From positions 1 to 44,183 of the forward strand of contig JALFVE010000009.1 of assembly GCA_022787085.1 (NCBI GenBank): a stretch of 44,183 nt of DNA, given 5' to 3'. Numbering within the stretch: the first letter of the stretch is position 1; each line of letters opens with the position of its first letter. Below the pieces are notes generated by a model. That model was given only the letters and a program-made list of their open reading frames with translations, had not been told where the DNA came from and did not search any database. Shown here in pieces: positions 1 through 7,643 of the stretch. The translations under genes and the position numbers were made by a program. This stretch comes from Oscillospiraceae bacterium. Lineage in GTDB: Bacteria > Bacillota > Clostridia > Oscillospirales > Ruminococcaceae.

Positions 1-93
1 GGACATTCGGATGTAAACATCACCCTTAACCGCTATGCTCACGTCCTTGATGAGCAGAAGAGGAAAACGATGAATTTACTCCTCGGAGAATAA
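1..93 (+). CDS. Tyrosine recombinase/integrase, C-terminal fragment
   Basis: The frame opens before the window and ends at the TAA at 91-93. The 30 visible residues begin GHSDVNITLNRYAHV, the usual end of a phage-type tyrosine integrase: the G-H motif followed about ten residues later by the nucleophilic Tyr (Y12 here). Such enzymes catalyse site-specific insertion and excision of the element. It sits at the tRNA-proximal end of element 3, as the integrases of elements 1 and 2 do in theirs. The rest of the protein is outside the window, so integrity is unknown. Confidence 0.85.
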   Translation, partial: GHSDVNITLNRYAHVLDEQKRKTMNLLLGE

Positions 94-97
94 AAAA

Positions 98-133
98 CAG
101 CGCAAAACAGAGCTGTTCCGCTGTTTTGCGCTG
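98..133. terminator. Hairpin between integrase and DUF5710 genes
   Basis: A 13-bp perfect inverted repeat (98-110 and 121-133, CAGCGCAAAACAG and its complement) with a 10-nt loop lies between two convergent genes. A T-rich stretch follows at 141-150, so it probably ends the integrase transcript and may work in both directions. Confidence 0.7.
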
Positions 134-147
134 CGCAGACATTATTT

Positions 148-783
148 TTATAGATTTAAGTCAGAAATTTGTCCGTACTCTTTTATCAAGAAATCGTTCG
201 AGGATAAAGTAATTGATGCGAAATCTACAACAAGGTCATATTCCAGCGGTATTCTGTAAAGTTTTAATTTGGAAGCATCAGACTCATCGTTAATCCAAAA
301 AGGACTATCCACTTCATTAAATAAAAAATAATCACCTTGTAAAGTATCACAATTATCACAACAATTTGCTAAATAAGTACAACCTGCAAATTTTGAATAT
401 TTCTCTTTATAATTGTAGTTACTTTGAACATAATTTAATAATTTATCTGGAAAAGGAGCAATGTAATCGGTAACATGAATTTCCCCACCTTTATCATGAT
501 ATACTCCATTGTCAACTTCATCCCCAAATTCAAAATAACTTTCTACTCCATATCCAATAACTCGTGTTTTTTTACCACATTTAAAACAAATGCGTTCCCC
601 TTGAATTATATACAATTGTTCACAAATAATGAAAAAATTCTCATTTTGAGAAATCCATCTTTTTAATTTTGGGTATGAATACCTGTTTTTTGCATACCAT
701 CTTTTTATTTCTGGATTCCACAAAGCCCCTAAAGCCTTAGCTTGATCTTTTTCAGCATAAGGGACATCTAACAATATAGCCAT
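148..783 (-). CDS. DUF5710-domain protein with zinc-ribbon cysteines
   Basis: Residues 1-45 (MAILLDVPYAEKDQAKALG... then W-N-P-E-x-K-R-W-Y) match the DUF5710 pattern, a short domain often found in mobile-element proteins; its biochemical role is not known to me. The remaining 165 residues carry CFKCG and, later, CCDNC, which could bind one zinc. The frame stays open upstream to 903, but that part reads through the tRNA-Leu relic. I chose the ATG at 783 because a G-rich Shine-Dalgarno (CTGGGGGT) precedes it. The gene is AT-rich, 211 aa, and lies between the integrase tail and the att copy, so it is probably element cargo. No function assigned. Confidence 0.7.
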   Translation of the reverse strand: MAILLDVPYAEKDQAKALGALWNPEIKRWYAKNRYSYPKLKRWISQNENFFIICEQLYIIQGERICFKCGKKTRVIGYGVESYFEFGDEVDNGVYHDKGGEIHVTDYIAPFPDKLLNYVQSNYNYKEKYSKFAGCTYLANCCDNCDTLQGDYFLFNEVDSPFWINDESDASKLKLYRIPLEYDLVVDFASITLSSNDFLIKEYGQISDLNL

Positions 784-808
784 TGTATCTACCCCCAGAT
801 AACAAAAC

Positions 809-835
809 AGGACTATGCCATTACGCAATAGTCCT
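809..835 (-). terminator. Terminator after the tRNA-Leu 3' relic
   Basis: On the minus strand an AGGACTAT...ATAGTCCT hairpin follows the relic's CCA end by five bases and is followed by GTTTTGTTAT. The other two tRNA-Leu 3' ends (10666 and 21308) also have a terminator hairpin directly downstream. Confidence 0.6.
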
Positions 836-840
836 AATCT

Positions 841-895
841 TGGTGCCGTAAACCGGACTTGAACCGGTACGATATCGCTATCGAGGGATTTTAAG
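841..895 (-). repeat. tRNA-Leu 3' half copy, junction of elements 3 and 2 (att site)
   Basis: The 55 nt align without gaps to 21308-21362 of the intact tRNA-Leu, from CCA back to the anticodon loop. Counting by eye, 43 of 55 positions match. Ten mismatches fall in one block in the variable arm and two in the acceptor stem. Identity stops exactly after the CTTAAAA anticodon loop; the 5' tRNA half is absent. This is the expected product of integrase crossover in the anticodon loop. The different variable arm can still form a CGAT/ATCG stem, so it probably derives from another tRNA-Leu gene. Confidence 0.8.
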
Positions 896-1035
896 AACTG
901 CACCGCATTTTTTCTTGTGATATTCCTATTCTTCTTTAAAATCCCGAAATCGACGCTGTTGCGCCACTTTTTAAGCCCTCATCGTATTTTTTGAAGCACA
1001 TTAAAGTCGAATGATATTTTCAATTTGATGCAAAT

Positions 1036-1058
1036 ATTTTTAGAACATTTTTAGAACT
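1036..1058 (+). repeat. Left internal repeat of element 2 (putative integrase arm site)
   Basis: This 23-bp sequence holds two tandem TTTTTAGAAC units and is identical to 10562-10584. It lies about 140 bp inside the left att copy. Paired repeats just inside both element ends are typical of arm-type binding sites of tyrosine integrases; binding itself is inferred. Confidence 0.6.
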
Positions 1059-1084
1059 AAAAAACTTCAGTACATAATGATTGT

Positions 1085-1858
1085 TTATGTAGCAGAGTCA
1101 AGTATCCTGATCTTCCTTTCAAGGAAGAATACTATCGTCCCTATAAATTCCTCATATTTTTCAGAAGCCTTTATTTTTTCAATTTCCTTTTCAAGATTAG
1201 CTCTTGAAAGTTTGTGCTTTTTGTCAAGACGCCTTATGATGTTGCATGCAATTTCATATGCATCCCTTCGTCCTTTGATCAGTTCTGTAGAAGTATCTGC
1301 ATCAGATGAATGTGTTTGTTCATTCCATTTGCCGTTTAAGTGTAGTATCATATTGATTTCCCTGTTATACTGTTCTTCTTTTTCAGTATTGCCGGGATCT
1401 CTATATGAAATAATCCCTTTCTTTGAATAACATATCTTTTGAACCAATATACTGTTATCTGGGCGAAGAGTGCATTGTTGCTGTCCCTTGCTACTGTCGC
1501 AACACAAAACTCGTTTCTTATTGCTTCCTAAATCGGATCTTGTTCCACCATGACATACCAGAAAAAAGTTGTTTGGATTCAAAACATCCTCTTTACTGCA
1601 GCTGAGAGGAATAAAGTGCTCTATTTTAACATTTAGCGTATCAGAAGGGTCAATTCGCTTCATACAATACGCACATAAGTAATGCTGATCTTTGCAAAGC
1701 CATTCTCTGATATACTGTCTGCATTCAAGGTTATCAAATTCATTCCTCAATTTTTCGTGATCATTCTCATCAATCGATCTCCACTCTGGAGATTTTCTTT
1801 TTTTCAGAAGCTCTTCAATTACAATTGGTGGAACACTACTTCTTTGAATATATACCAT
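1085..1858 (-). CDS. ptuB: PtuB-like HNH endonuclease (Septu-type defence)
   Basis: A 257-aa protein with an HNH-type core: C62-x2-C65, E80-H81 (IEHFIP), N97 and H103, followed by a CC pair in RVLCCDSSKG. This resembles the TIGR02646/PtuB nucleases that act as effectors of Septu and of some retrons, cutting nucleic acid once the ATPase partner is released. It is coupled to the upstream ATPase: the ATPase stop TGA and this ATG share one base (TGATG). No reverse transcriptase is nearby, so a retron is unlikely. The family call rests on motifs and gene pairing. Other HNH/ATPase pairs remain possible. Confidence 0.75.
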   Translation of the reverse strand: MVYIQRSSVPPIVIEELLKKRKSPEWRSIDENDHEKLRNEFDNLECRQYIREWLCKDQHYLCAYCMKRIDPSDTLNVKIEHFIPLSCSKEDVLNPNNFFLVCHGGTRSDLGSNKKRVLCCDSSKGQQQCTLRPDNSILVQKICYSKKGIISYRDPGNTEKEEQYNREINMILHLNGKWNEQTHSSDADTSTELIKGRRDAYEIACNIIRRLDKKHKLSRANLEKEIEKIKASEKYEEFIGTIVFFLERKIRILDSAT

Positions 1859-3117
1859 CAGTCATCTTCTCCCGAATACAGTTCCCATTTTGCATTTCTG
1901 ACTTCTGAATTAGCTTCACCATATCTGTCAAGCATCTCCTGATAAATATCCCTGGCTTCATTGATCTGATTGCTGTTAAGGTATTCATCAAACTTCTCAC
2001 TCAGTTCACTGAGCTCTTTTGGAATACTGCTGCTGCCCTGTCTGAGCTCAACAACGTCCTGAATGTTATAGGCATACGCCTCAGGCAGGTAAAGAACATT
2101 CTGATTGTCATCTATCTGAATCAGATTAACATTTTTACACGAGGATATTACAATAGGTGAATGGGTGGCTATGATAAACTGTACATTGGGGAAAGTAGTT
2201 TCAAGTGCTTTGATAACATTCCACTGCCACTTTGGATGAAGATGCATATCAATCTCATCTATGACAATAATGCCGGGAGCAGTATTAAATGATGGATATT
2301 TAGGATTAAGAAGTGCTAAACGGAAACTAATGTCCATTAGCATAAAAAGCAGTGACTGATATCCTGCACTGAGGCTGGTAATTGGAAGCTTAACCCCACC
2401 CTCCGAATACACAAAATCTTCAAACTGTCTGGAATACTCAATTATGGGCGGAGTTTCCAGTTCATTCATATGCTGCATAAAAGTCGTAACGACCTTTTTG
2501 AAGGTTTCATATTCCGGCACTTTTTCCTGACGTTTAAACTCAGCAAGCTCCATATTCATACACCATTGCTTAGCTTCGTTTATGTCAAGTCTGTCATCAA
2601 GGCATCCAATATAACCGCATCTACGGTCATTAAGTTTGTTTTTGGATTTTGAACCAAAATCTCCACGCTTAAAGTTTGTACCTCTTTGAACTGTCTGGTA
2701 GCTGAATACAGGTAATTCGCTGTTAATATCATTAGTAACCATTTCAGCATATTTTTTCAGTCCTCTTGCAGCTGTTGTAGTGTCACCGTTCTGATCCTTA
2801 CGGGCACGCTGACAATCATAGTTTTTACCATCAATATCAAATTCTGAAGATATCATAACAGGGGTAACATAGCTTATGGCTTGAGAGGCATCAGTAAGAT
2901 TTGTTTTTTCTACTCTGATATCTGTTTGAAGAATTCCGGGGGATTTAACTCCTGTTACACCCGAAAAAAAGCCTCCCAACGCAATGGTCACTGCATTGAG
3001 TATTGATGACTTTCCCACGCCATTATCGCCCAGGATAAGGTTCACTCCGTGCTTGAATTCGATATTTATGTCCTTCAGAACTCTGAAGTTCTGTATGCTA
3101 ATATTTTTAATATACAT
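1858..3117 (-). CDS. ptuA: PtuA-like ABC/SMC-type ATPase (Septu-type defence)
   Basis: A 419-aa ATPase of the AAA_15/AAA_21 overcoming-lysogenization type. Visible motifs: Walker A GDNGVGKSS (30-38), ABC signature SLSAGYQ (248-254), Walker B IIVIDE (283-288) and the H-loop histidine in IIATHSP (H319). The N-terminus MYIKNISIQNFRVL is typical of the family. In Septu, PtuA assembles as a multimer and holds PtuB inactive until infection; that mechanism is known for the family, not seen here. It is shorter than many PtuA proteins. The start has an AGGTG Shine-Dalgarno. The promoter is at 3164-3192, inside a repeat that also serves the next operon. Confidence 0.8.
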   Translation of the reverse strand: MYIKNISIQNFRVLKDINIEFKHGVNLILGDNGVGKSSILNAVTIALGGFFSGVTGVKSPGILQTDIRVEKTNLTDASQAISYVTPVMISSEFDIDGKNYDCQRARKDQNGDTTTAARGLKKYAEMVTNDINSELPVFSYQTVQRGTNFKRGDFGSKSKNKLNDRRCGYIGCLDDRLDINEAKQWCMNMELAEFKRQEKVPEYETFKKVVTTFMQHMNELETPPIIEYSRQFEDFVYSEGGVKLPITSLSAGYQSLLFMLMDISFRLALLNPKYPSFNTAPGIIVIDEIDMHLHPKWQWNVIKALETTFPNVQFIIATHSPIVISSCKNVNLIQIDDNQNVLYLPEAYAYNIQDVVELRQGSSSIPKELSELSEKFDEYLNSNQINEARDIYQEMLDRYGEANSEVRNAKWELYSGEDD

Positions 3118-3163
3118 AATTTTCGTTACACCTCATGATTTGAGATCCATATCGTTTATTATT

Positions 3164-3213
3164 AGTATATCACATTAACGGAATATATTCAAGTCGAAAT
3201 CAGCAAAATAATT
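3164..3213 (-). promoter_or_regulatory. Promoter of ptuAB, copy 1 of a 50-bp repeat
   Basis: On the minus strand TTGAAT (3192-3187), a 17-bp spacer and TATACT (3169-3164) form a sigma-A promoter 45 bp upstream of ptuA. The whole 50-bp segment recurs at 4824-4873 with one mismatch, including 21 bp upstream of the -35 box. Confidence 0.75.
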
Positions 3214-3246
3214 ATATATGATTGCATGCGAGTTTGTAATATCACT

Positions 3247-3441
3247 TCAAACAGTATCATCGTTATCGCTCGAATTGTTGTTTAAAAAAACACGCGCTCC
3301 AAGAGCGGCTAATACCAATCCGACTACATAAGTGACCTTATTTCGCCCTTCGAGAACGCACCTTCTGCAAAAAGGCATCTTCTCGTCAAGGAGCAGTTTT
3401 CCACATGATTTACAACGGCGTTTCTTCTCTTCATTGTTCAT
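3247..3441 (-). CDS. Small zinc-ribbon membrane protein
   Basis: A 64-aa protein with a zinc-ribbon-like N-terminus (CKSCG then CRRC) and one predicted membrane helix (VTYVVGLVLAALGARVF), ending in an acidic tail. The frame is open six codons further upstream, but I chose the internal ATG at 3441 because GGAGGG lies just before it. It overlaps the end of the 359-aa gene by 11 nt, which implies translational coupling. It is the last gene of a three-gene operon. A zinc ribbon plus one helix could anchor or sense for the 359-aa partner; this is a guess. Confidence 0.7.
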   Translation of the reverse strand: MNNEEKKRRCKSCGKLLLDEKMPFCRRCVLEGRNKVTYVVGLVLAALGARVFLNNNSSDNDDTV

Positions 3442-4510
3442 CTTCAGAACCCTCCACATCTATATAAAAGATATCTTTGTCTTTCTGCGCCAACATCGTT
3501 TCGCAGGAATCAATCACTCCAAGCATCTGTTTTGGTTTTTCGAGCCAGAAATCAACATTTTCATTATCGTAAGGATAGTTCTTGTGTATTAATTCCAGCG
3601 CAGTATACTTGCCATTACCAAGTTTTCTATCTGCTAAAGTTTGCAACTGGTAGCGGTACTCACTGAGAATACGGTTTGCGTCCTCCGTCTTACCTCGATA
3701 ATTGAATAGATAAACTCTTAATCCAACATACCGTGGTATCATCTGCATATCTTCGTTGATGTAAGAAAGTACCGAATCAATAGCCTTTACACTTGCAAAG
3801 AGACCTTTAATTTCTGTCAATGCCTTAACTTGTGCATTAACATCGGAATATAAATCTGTAAGTCCTTCCATCAAATAGGTATCTGCTTCTTTTAGGTAAA
3901 GCTCACGCTCTTTCTCGGAGGCTGTGGCAGCTAACATGATTCTGTCTCTTGCGTAGATGAATTTGTTACTCAAAGCCTCTCTTCTGGCAAAATCAATCAT
4001 GCCTTTGACATCTCTGCCAATATCCTCTATATGTGATGATATCCGCTGGAGAGATGCTTGCATGGATAGTGTTGAGATATCAGCAAGGATGCTGGACGGA
4101 TTAACGGATTTTTTTAGTGTGAAGAACTTTACAAGATGTTCATTCTCATCCAAGATTGCAGGGCGGAGGTTTCCCGCAACTTCCTTAGATTGACCAACAT
4201 GGTAAATGCCTTCTTTCAGACCGTCAATGATGTCCTGGCTGAAATGGGAATAATCGGCCACAAGCATTCCCATTTTGGAGATGTCAAAACCGCCTTTGAT
4301 AGCAGCAGCAATCTCGCCAATGAATCCCTCGATGTTATGGAATACCTCCCAAGCCGTATCGGTACCCATCTCAACTTCAATCTTTCCGATAAACACCTCG
4401 AATAAATCTGACATGGAAAGCAGGTCAGTTCCTTTTTTGTCCTCTTCTTCCGTGAAGATGTTCAGCAACTCTCCCTTGCCGCCATCCATGAGTTCTTTTT
4501 TATCTGCCAT
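3431..4510 (-). CDS. Unrecognised 359-aa helical protein, centre of a three-gene operon
   Basis: I do not recognise a family. The protein looks soluble and mostly alpha-helical. It has a charged N-terminus (MADKKELMDGGKGE), a central segment rich in heptad-like helices (about residues 140-260) and an acidic C-terminus (VEGSEDEQ). I see no Walker, nuclease or transmembrane motif. The start has GAGAGG six bases upstream. It overlaps the zinc-ribbon membrane protein downstream and follows a small frameshifted gene. The operon's promoter is a near-identical duplicate of the ptuAB promoter, so it may be expressed together with that defence pair. A defence role is suggested only by this context. 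Confidence 0.65.
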   Translation of the reverse strand: MADKKELMDGGKGELLNIFTEEEDKKGTDLLSMSDLFEVFIGKIEVEMGTDTAWEVFHNIEGFIGEIAAAIKGGFDISKMGMLVADYSHFSQDIIDGLKEGIYHVGQSKEVAGNLRPAILDENEHLVKFFTLKKSVNPSSILADISTLSMQASLQRISSHIEDIGRDVKGMIDFARREALSNKFIYARDRIMLAATASEKERELYLKEADTYLMEGLTDLYSDVNAQVKALTEIKGLFASVKAIDSVLSYINEDMQMIPRYVGLRVYLFNYRGKTEDANRILSEYRYQLQTLADRKLGNGKYTALELIHKNYPYDNENVDFWLEKPKQMLGVIDSCETMLAQKDKDIFYIDVEGSEDEQ

Positions 4511-4519
4511 ATTTGCCTC

Positions 4520-4709
4520 TCAGTCTTCATCGAACAGGTCATCGTAAAACCTCATCTCCTCTATGGTGTACAGACGATTCTCCCATTCCTTTTTCATTTT
4601 CTTATAGGTCTTGCCATCCACCTCTATGGTGCGGGTCTCCATAACGGTTTTCTTGAAAACGAGGATGACGTGCTTTTTCCACAGGGACTTTGACTTTTTT
4701 GTGCTTCAT
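4520..4709 (-). pseudogene. Small frameshifted gene at the head of the operon
   Basis: An ATG at 4709 opens MKHKKVKVPVEK, then the frame breaks. In the +1 frame the text continues sensibly (HVILVFKKTVMETRT... to YDDLFDED) up to the TGA at 4522-4520. The span is 190 nt, that is 63 codons plus one base, so removing a single A from the A5 run (4674-4678, minus strand) yields one 62-aa basic protein. This is either an indel or sequencing error, or translation starts inside (ATG of MET). The stop lies 9 nt before the ATG of the 359-aa gene. No family recognised. Confidence 0.5.
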
Positions 4710-4823
4710 GTTCAGATACCTATGATTAATGCATTCTATTCCCTCATCTGAAGTTCTGCGTTCACTCTCAAATAATATACATATCTTTTTACATCATTAT
4801 TCGATATCCATTTCGCCTATTAA

Positions 4824-4873
4824 AGTATATCACATAAACGGAATATATTCAAGTCGAAATCAGCAAAATAATT
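4824..4873 (-). promoter_or_regulatory. Promoter of the three-gene operon, copy 2 of the 50-bp repeat
   Basis: The same TTGAAT (4852-4847), 17-bp spacer and TATACT (4829-4824) as at 3164-3192, with one base changed in the spacer. It fires leftward toward the small gene at 4709 and lies back to back with the rightward promoter at 4916. Confidence 0.75.
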
Positions 4874-4915
4874 GAATATAATCAGCTGAAAGTTTATAGT
4901 ATCAATAATACTAAT

Positions 4916-4944
4916 TTGACAAACCAAAAAGTTTGTAGTATAAT
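4916..4944 (+). promoter_or_regulatory. Consensus sigma-A promoter with inverted repeat in spacer
   Basis: TTGACA (4916-4921), 17-bp spacer and TATAAT (4939-4944), an exact consensus. An ACAAAC...GTTTGT inverted repeat spans the -35 box and spacer (4919-4936). A repressor bound there would block the promoter. Confidence 0.75.
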
Positions 4945-4985
4945 AAACAATGAATAGATGTAAGCAATAAATGGGAGGGATCATC

Positions 4986-6302
4986 TTGATAGACATAAAT
5001 GCTGATCTGAGAAACAGAGATTTTTATCTGAATAAACTCATAGCTTTTCAGGATACTGAGCCTGTCAAGATCATTACAGGCATACACCGCTGCGGAAAAT
5101 CAAGCCTTATGAAGCTGATGATAAAGCATTTCCTTGACAGCGGTATTCCCGATGAACAAATAATTGCTATGAATTTCGAGTCTATGGAATATCGCTCTAT
5201 GGACGCAAAGGCTTTCTATGATTATGTGGCTGCCAAAAGACCTATGGATAAGAAAGTGTATCTTTTCTTTGACGAAGTTCAGAGAATAAGTGAATGGCAA
5301 GATGCTGTGAATTCGTTTCGTGTTGATTTTCCTTGTGATATATACATTACGGGTTCCAATGCATATTTGCTGTCTTCTGAGTTTGCGACTTATCTATCGG
5401 GCAGATATGTTGAGATAAAAATGCTGCCGCTTTCATTCAGAGAGTTTATTGATTTTCATGGTTATTCTGTTATCGAAAGAAAAAGACCTGCGGGAAAAAT
5501 GTCAAAGGAAATTGTTGATAAGGACAACGAGATGTATACTGCGGATGAGCTGTTTGAAGCATATCTGAAATTCGGAGGTATGCCGGGAATTGCTGATGTG
5601 GGACTTAATCAGGACAGAGCGCTTACCCTGCTTGACGGAGTTTATTCAACGGTTGTTGTCAGGGATATTCTTGAGCGAGAAAGACACAGAGGGCAGCGTC
5701 AGCTCACCAATGCAGATCTGCTGCGAAAAATAATAATGTTTCTTGCTGATAATATCGGCAGCAATACATCCATGACCTCCATAGGAAATACTCTTGCCAA
5801 TGAGGGATTATTGGGTAATGACCGAAAAAATAAACCTGCTACGCAGACGGTGCAGGCTTATGTAAGTGCGCTGGTGGAATCGTTCATTTTTTATGAGGCA
5901 AAGCGGTTTGATATAAAGGGTAAGGAGTATCTTCGTACTTTGGGCAAATATTATATTGTTGACATAGGACTCCGGAATTATCTGCTTGGTTTCAGAGATA
6001 TAGATACAGACCATATACTTGAGAATGTAGTATATTTTGAGCTGCTGCGCAGAGGATTTGATGTTGCCATCGGAAAGGTCGGAAATATGGAAGTGGATTT
6101 CGTTGCGACCAATACAGATGAGAAGATTTATTTTCAGGTAACTCAGACTATTTCGTCCGAGCAGACAAGAGAGTGGGATCTTCGTCCCCTTATGCAGATA
6201 AAAGATAATTATGAGAAAGTTATCCTGACAATGGACAAGGGGCTTACAAATTCCATTGAGGGGATAAAGGTTGTGAATATTGTAGAGTGGCTTTTACAGT
6301 GA
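4986..6302 (+). CDS. AAA_14/DUF4143-type ATPase (first copy)
   Basis: A 438-aa P-loop protein. It has Walker A GIHRCGKSS (about 32-40), Walker B VYLFFDE (about 91-97), the TGSNAYLLS sensor segment and, in the last 100 residues, a DUF4143-like restriction-fold region (ENVVYFELLRRGFDV...MEVDF...YFQV). Such ATPases are common in anaerobes and their cellular role is unsettled. I prefer the TTG at 4986 because GGGAGGG (4973-4979) is correctly spaced; an in-frame ATG at 4971 would place that sequence inside the gene. It is a paralog of the ATPase at 9339-10532, with matching blocks around GKS, TGSNA and LEN-V-Y-ELLRRG. Confidence 0.8.
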   Translation: MIDINADLRNRDFYLNKLIAFQDTEPVKIITGIHRCGKSSLMKLMIKHFLDSGIPDEQIIAMNFESMEYRSMDAKAFYDYVAAKRPMDKKVYLFFDEVQRISEWQDAVNSFRVDFPCDIYITGSNAYLLSSEFATYLSGRYVEIKMLPLSFREFIDFHGYSVIERKRPAGKMSKEIVDKDNEMYTADELFEAYLKFGGMPGIADVGLNQDRALTLLDGVYSTVVVRDILERERHRGQRQLTNADLLRKIIMFLADNIGSNTSMTSIGNTLANEGLLGNDRKNKPATQTVQAYVSALVESFIFYEAKRFDIKGKEYLRTLGKYYIVDIGLRNYLLGFRDIDTDHILENVVYFELLRRGFDVAIGKVGNMEVDFVATNTDEKIYFQVTQTISSEQTREWDLRPLMQIKDNYEKVILTMDKGLTNSIEGIKVVNIVEWLLQ

Positions 6303-6329
6303 ACTGTTCCGGTGAAAACAGTTTTTGCT
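6303..6329 (+). terminator. Weak hairpin after the first ATPase
   Basis: AACTGTT...AACAGTT with an eight-base loop, then TTTTTG. The stem is short and AT-rich, so termination may be incomplete. Confidence 0.4.
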
Positions 6330-6446
6330 TAGTGTAACAACCAAGTGGAAAAATTGCAAACGGGAATACCTAAAAAACGATATAACAAAAAATCAAATCA
6401 AAGAGACGGTCTTGTTAAGCGTTTCAAATAAGGAGGGGATACTATA

Positions 6447-6872
6447 ATGTCAATAATTGGAAAGATTCATGAAATTTCTATTTATGGAGTAATCACTACT
6501 ATTGTTTGCTTGTGCATTGGCAAGACATCGTTTTCTGAGTTATGGGATGCCAAACTTAATGTAACAGGTTTTTCAACATTCTTTCTTGCTTTTCTATTTT
6601 GGTCTTGTATTTTGTTTATTCCTATTGCAATTATTGGAGCATACGCTACAAAATATGAAGACGATGGTAATGGGTTAACATTTAAATCCCAAAATATTGT
6701 AGTCATTATCTTTGCTCACATGGCAGAAGAAATTTTGGGCTTGCTATTAACTCCGTTCTGGTTTCTTGCGGATTTCTTCAAAAAAAAACTTGGTGATGAA
6801 GGGAAAGCTATAGACTACATTACATATTTGATAGAACTGATTTTCATTTTTATTGGCGTGATAACTCTATGA
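6447..6872 (+). CDS. Small multi-pass membrane protein, unknown
   Basis: A 141-aa hydrophobic protein with about four membrane segments (roughly residues 12-26, 42-65, 83-105 and 121-141). A short charged loop with KYEDDGNG lies between the second and third, and KKKLGDEGKA before the last. AAGGAGGGG (6430-6438) precedes the ATG. I do not recognise the family. It is AT-rich and transcribed with or after the ATPase at 4986. Small membrane proteins in defence islands are sometimes effectors, but nothing in this sequence proves that. Confidence 0.65.
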   Translation: MSIIGKIHEISIYGVITTIVCLCIGKTSFSELWDAKLNVTGFSTFFLAFLFWSCILFIPIAIIGAYATKYEDDGNGLTFKSQNIVVIIFAHMAEEILGLLLTPFWFLADFFKKKLGDEGKAIDYITYLIELIFIFIGVITL

Positions 6873-6958
6873 TTTCTGAAGTAGTATTGTGGGTTTATTA
6901 TATGTAATACACAAATATATACATAAGTACGTTTTGATTAAATCATTGAATCAAGTTC

Positions 6959-7640
6959 CTATTTTTTCCTGATTTGCAAAATCGACTTGACTAAAGCGTT
7001 TGCAACAATAGATGCATCCTCTTCATTATTATCCCATCCAAAGCTTATTCTTACAGAGCCCTGTTTATATTCTTCGGGAACACATATAGCAGCGATTACA
7101 TGCGATACTTGATTGAAAACACTATCACACGCCGAACCGGTAGAAATACAAATTCCCTTAAGACCCATAAGATGAAGCAATGATTCGCCGGATACTCCAT
7201 TGACAGAAATATTGATATTACCTGGTATTTTACAGTCAATATCTCCGTTCTTAATGTATTCAACACCTGCATCGTCAAGAACACTGTAAAATTCGCAAGT
7301 CATCTGATCCATGCGTGCTTTGTATTCGCCAATTCTGCTGATATTTTTCTCAAGTGCAATAGCCATTCCGACTATTGATGCAACGTTTTCTGTACCAGCT
7401 CTCATTGATTTTTCCTGTGCTCCGCCACTGATCAGCTGAGTTATTGGAGTACCGTTTTTAATATATAAGAACCCAACACCTTTTGGCCCGTTGAATTTGT
7501 GTGCTGATGCTGAAAGCATATCAACATTAAGTTCTTTTACATCAATAGGAATATGACCAACTGCCTGAACCGCATCAGTATGAAATACTGCTCCGTAATT
7601 ATGTGCCACCTCTGCAAGTTCTTGGATAGAGGCATACTCG
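6959..7640 (-). pseudogene. Cysteine desulfurase (NifS/IscS-like), 5'-truncated
   Basis: About 225 C-terminal residues of a PLP-dependent cysteine desulfurase remain. The text becomes family-like at SIQELAEVAHNYGAVFHTD and keeps SASAHKFNGPKG (the PLP lysine) and the ISTGSACDS loop with the catalytic cysteine. The N-terminal part, with the first PLP-contacting segments, is missing. Upstream of about 7640 the open frame is only the antisense of the excisionase gene and its flank. No start codon or Shine-Dalgarno sits at the junction, so it cannot make a working enzyme. Desulfurases of this kind supply sulfur for Fe-S clusters, tRNA thiolation or DNA phosphorothioation; no dnd genes are present. 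Confidence 0.8.
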
Positions 7641-7643
7641 CTG

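Larger units (their letters stand above)
1..895. mobile_element. Right end of integrative element 3 (cut by window)
   Basis: This is the distal member of a tandem array at tRNA-Leu. The visible part holds an integrase C-terminus (1-93), a hairpin, a convergent DUF5710 gene and a copy of the tRNA-Leu 3' half (841-895). The order integrase then tRNA 3' end matches the right ends of the two elements that follow. The left end and cargo lie outside the window, so its size and type cannot be judged. Confidence 0.6.

Noticed and set aside
885-945. 10-bp inverted repeat GGGATTTTAA / TTAAAATCCC (885-894, 936-945) next to the att copy.
   Set aside because: It is AT-rich and only ten bases long. It could be an integrase core site, but the spacing of about 41 bp is too wide for one, so chance is likely.
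1085-3117. Retron-associated ptuAB.
   Set aside because: No reverse transcriptase and no msr/msd-like structured region is visible on either side.
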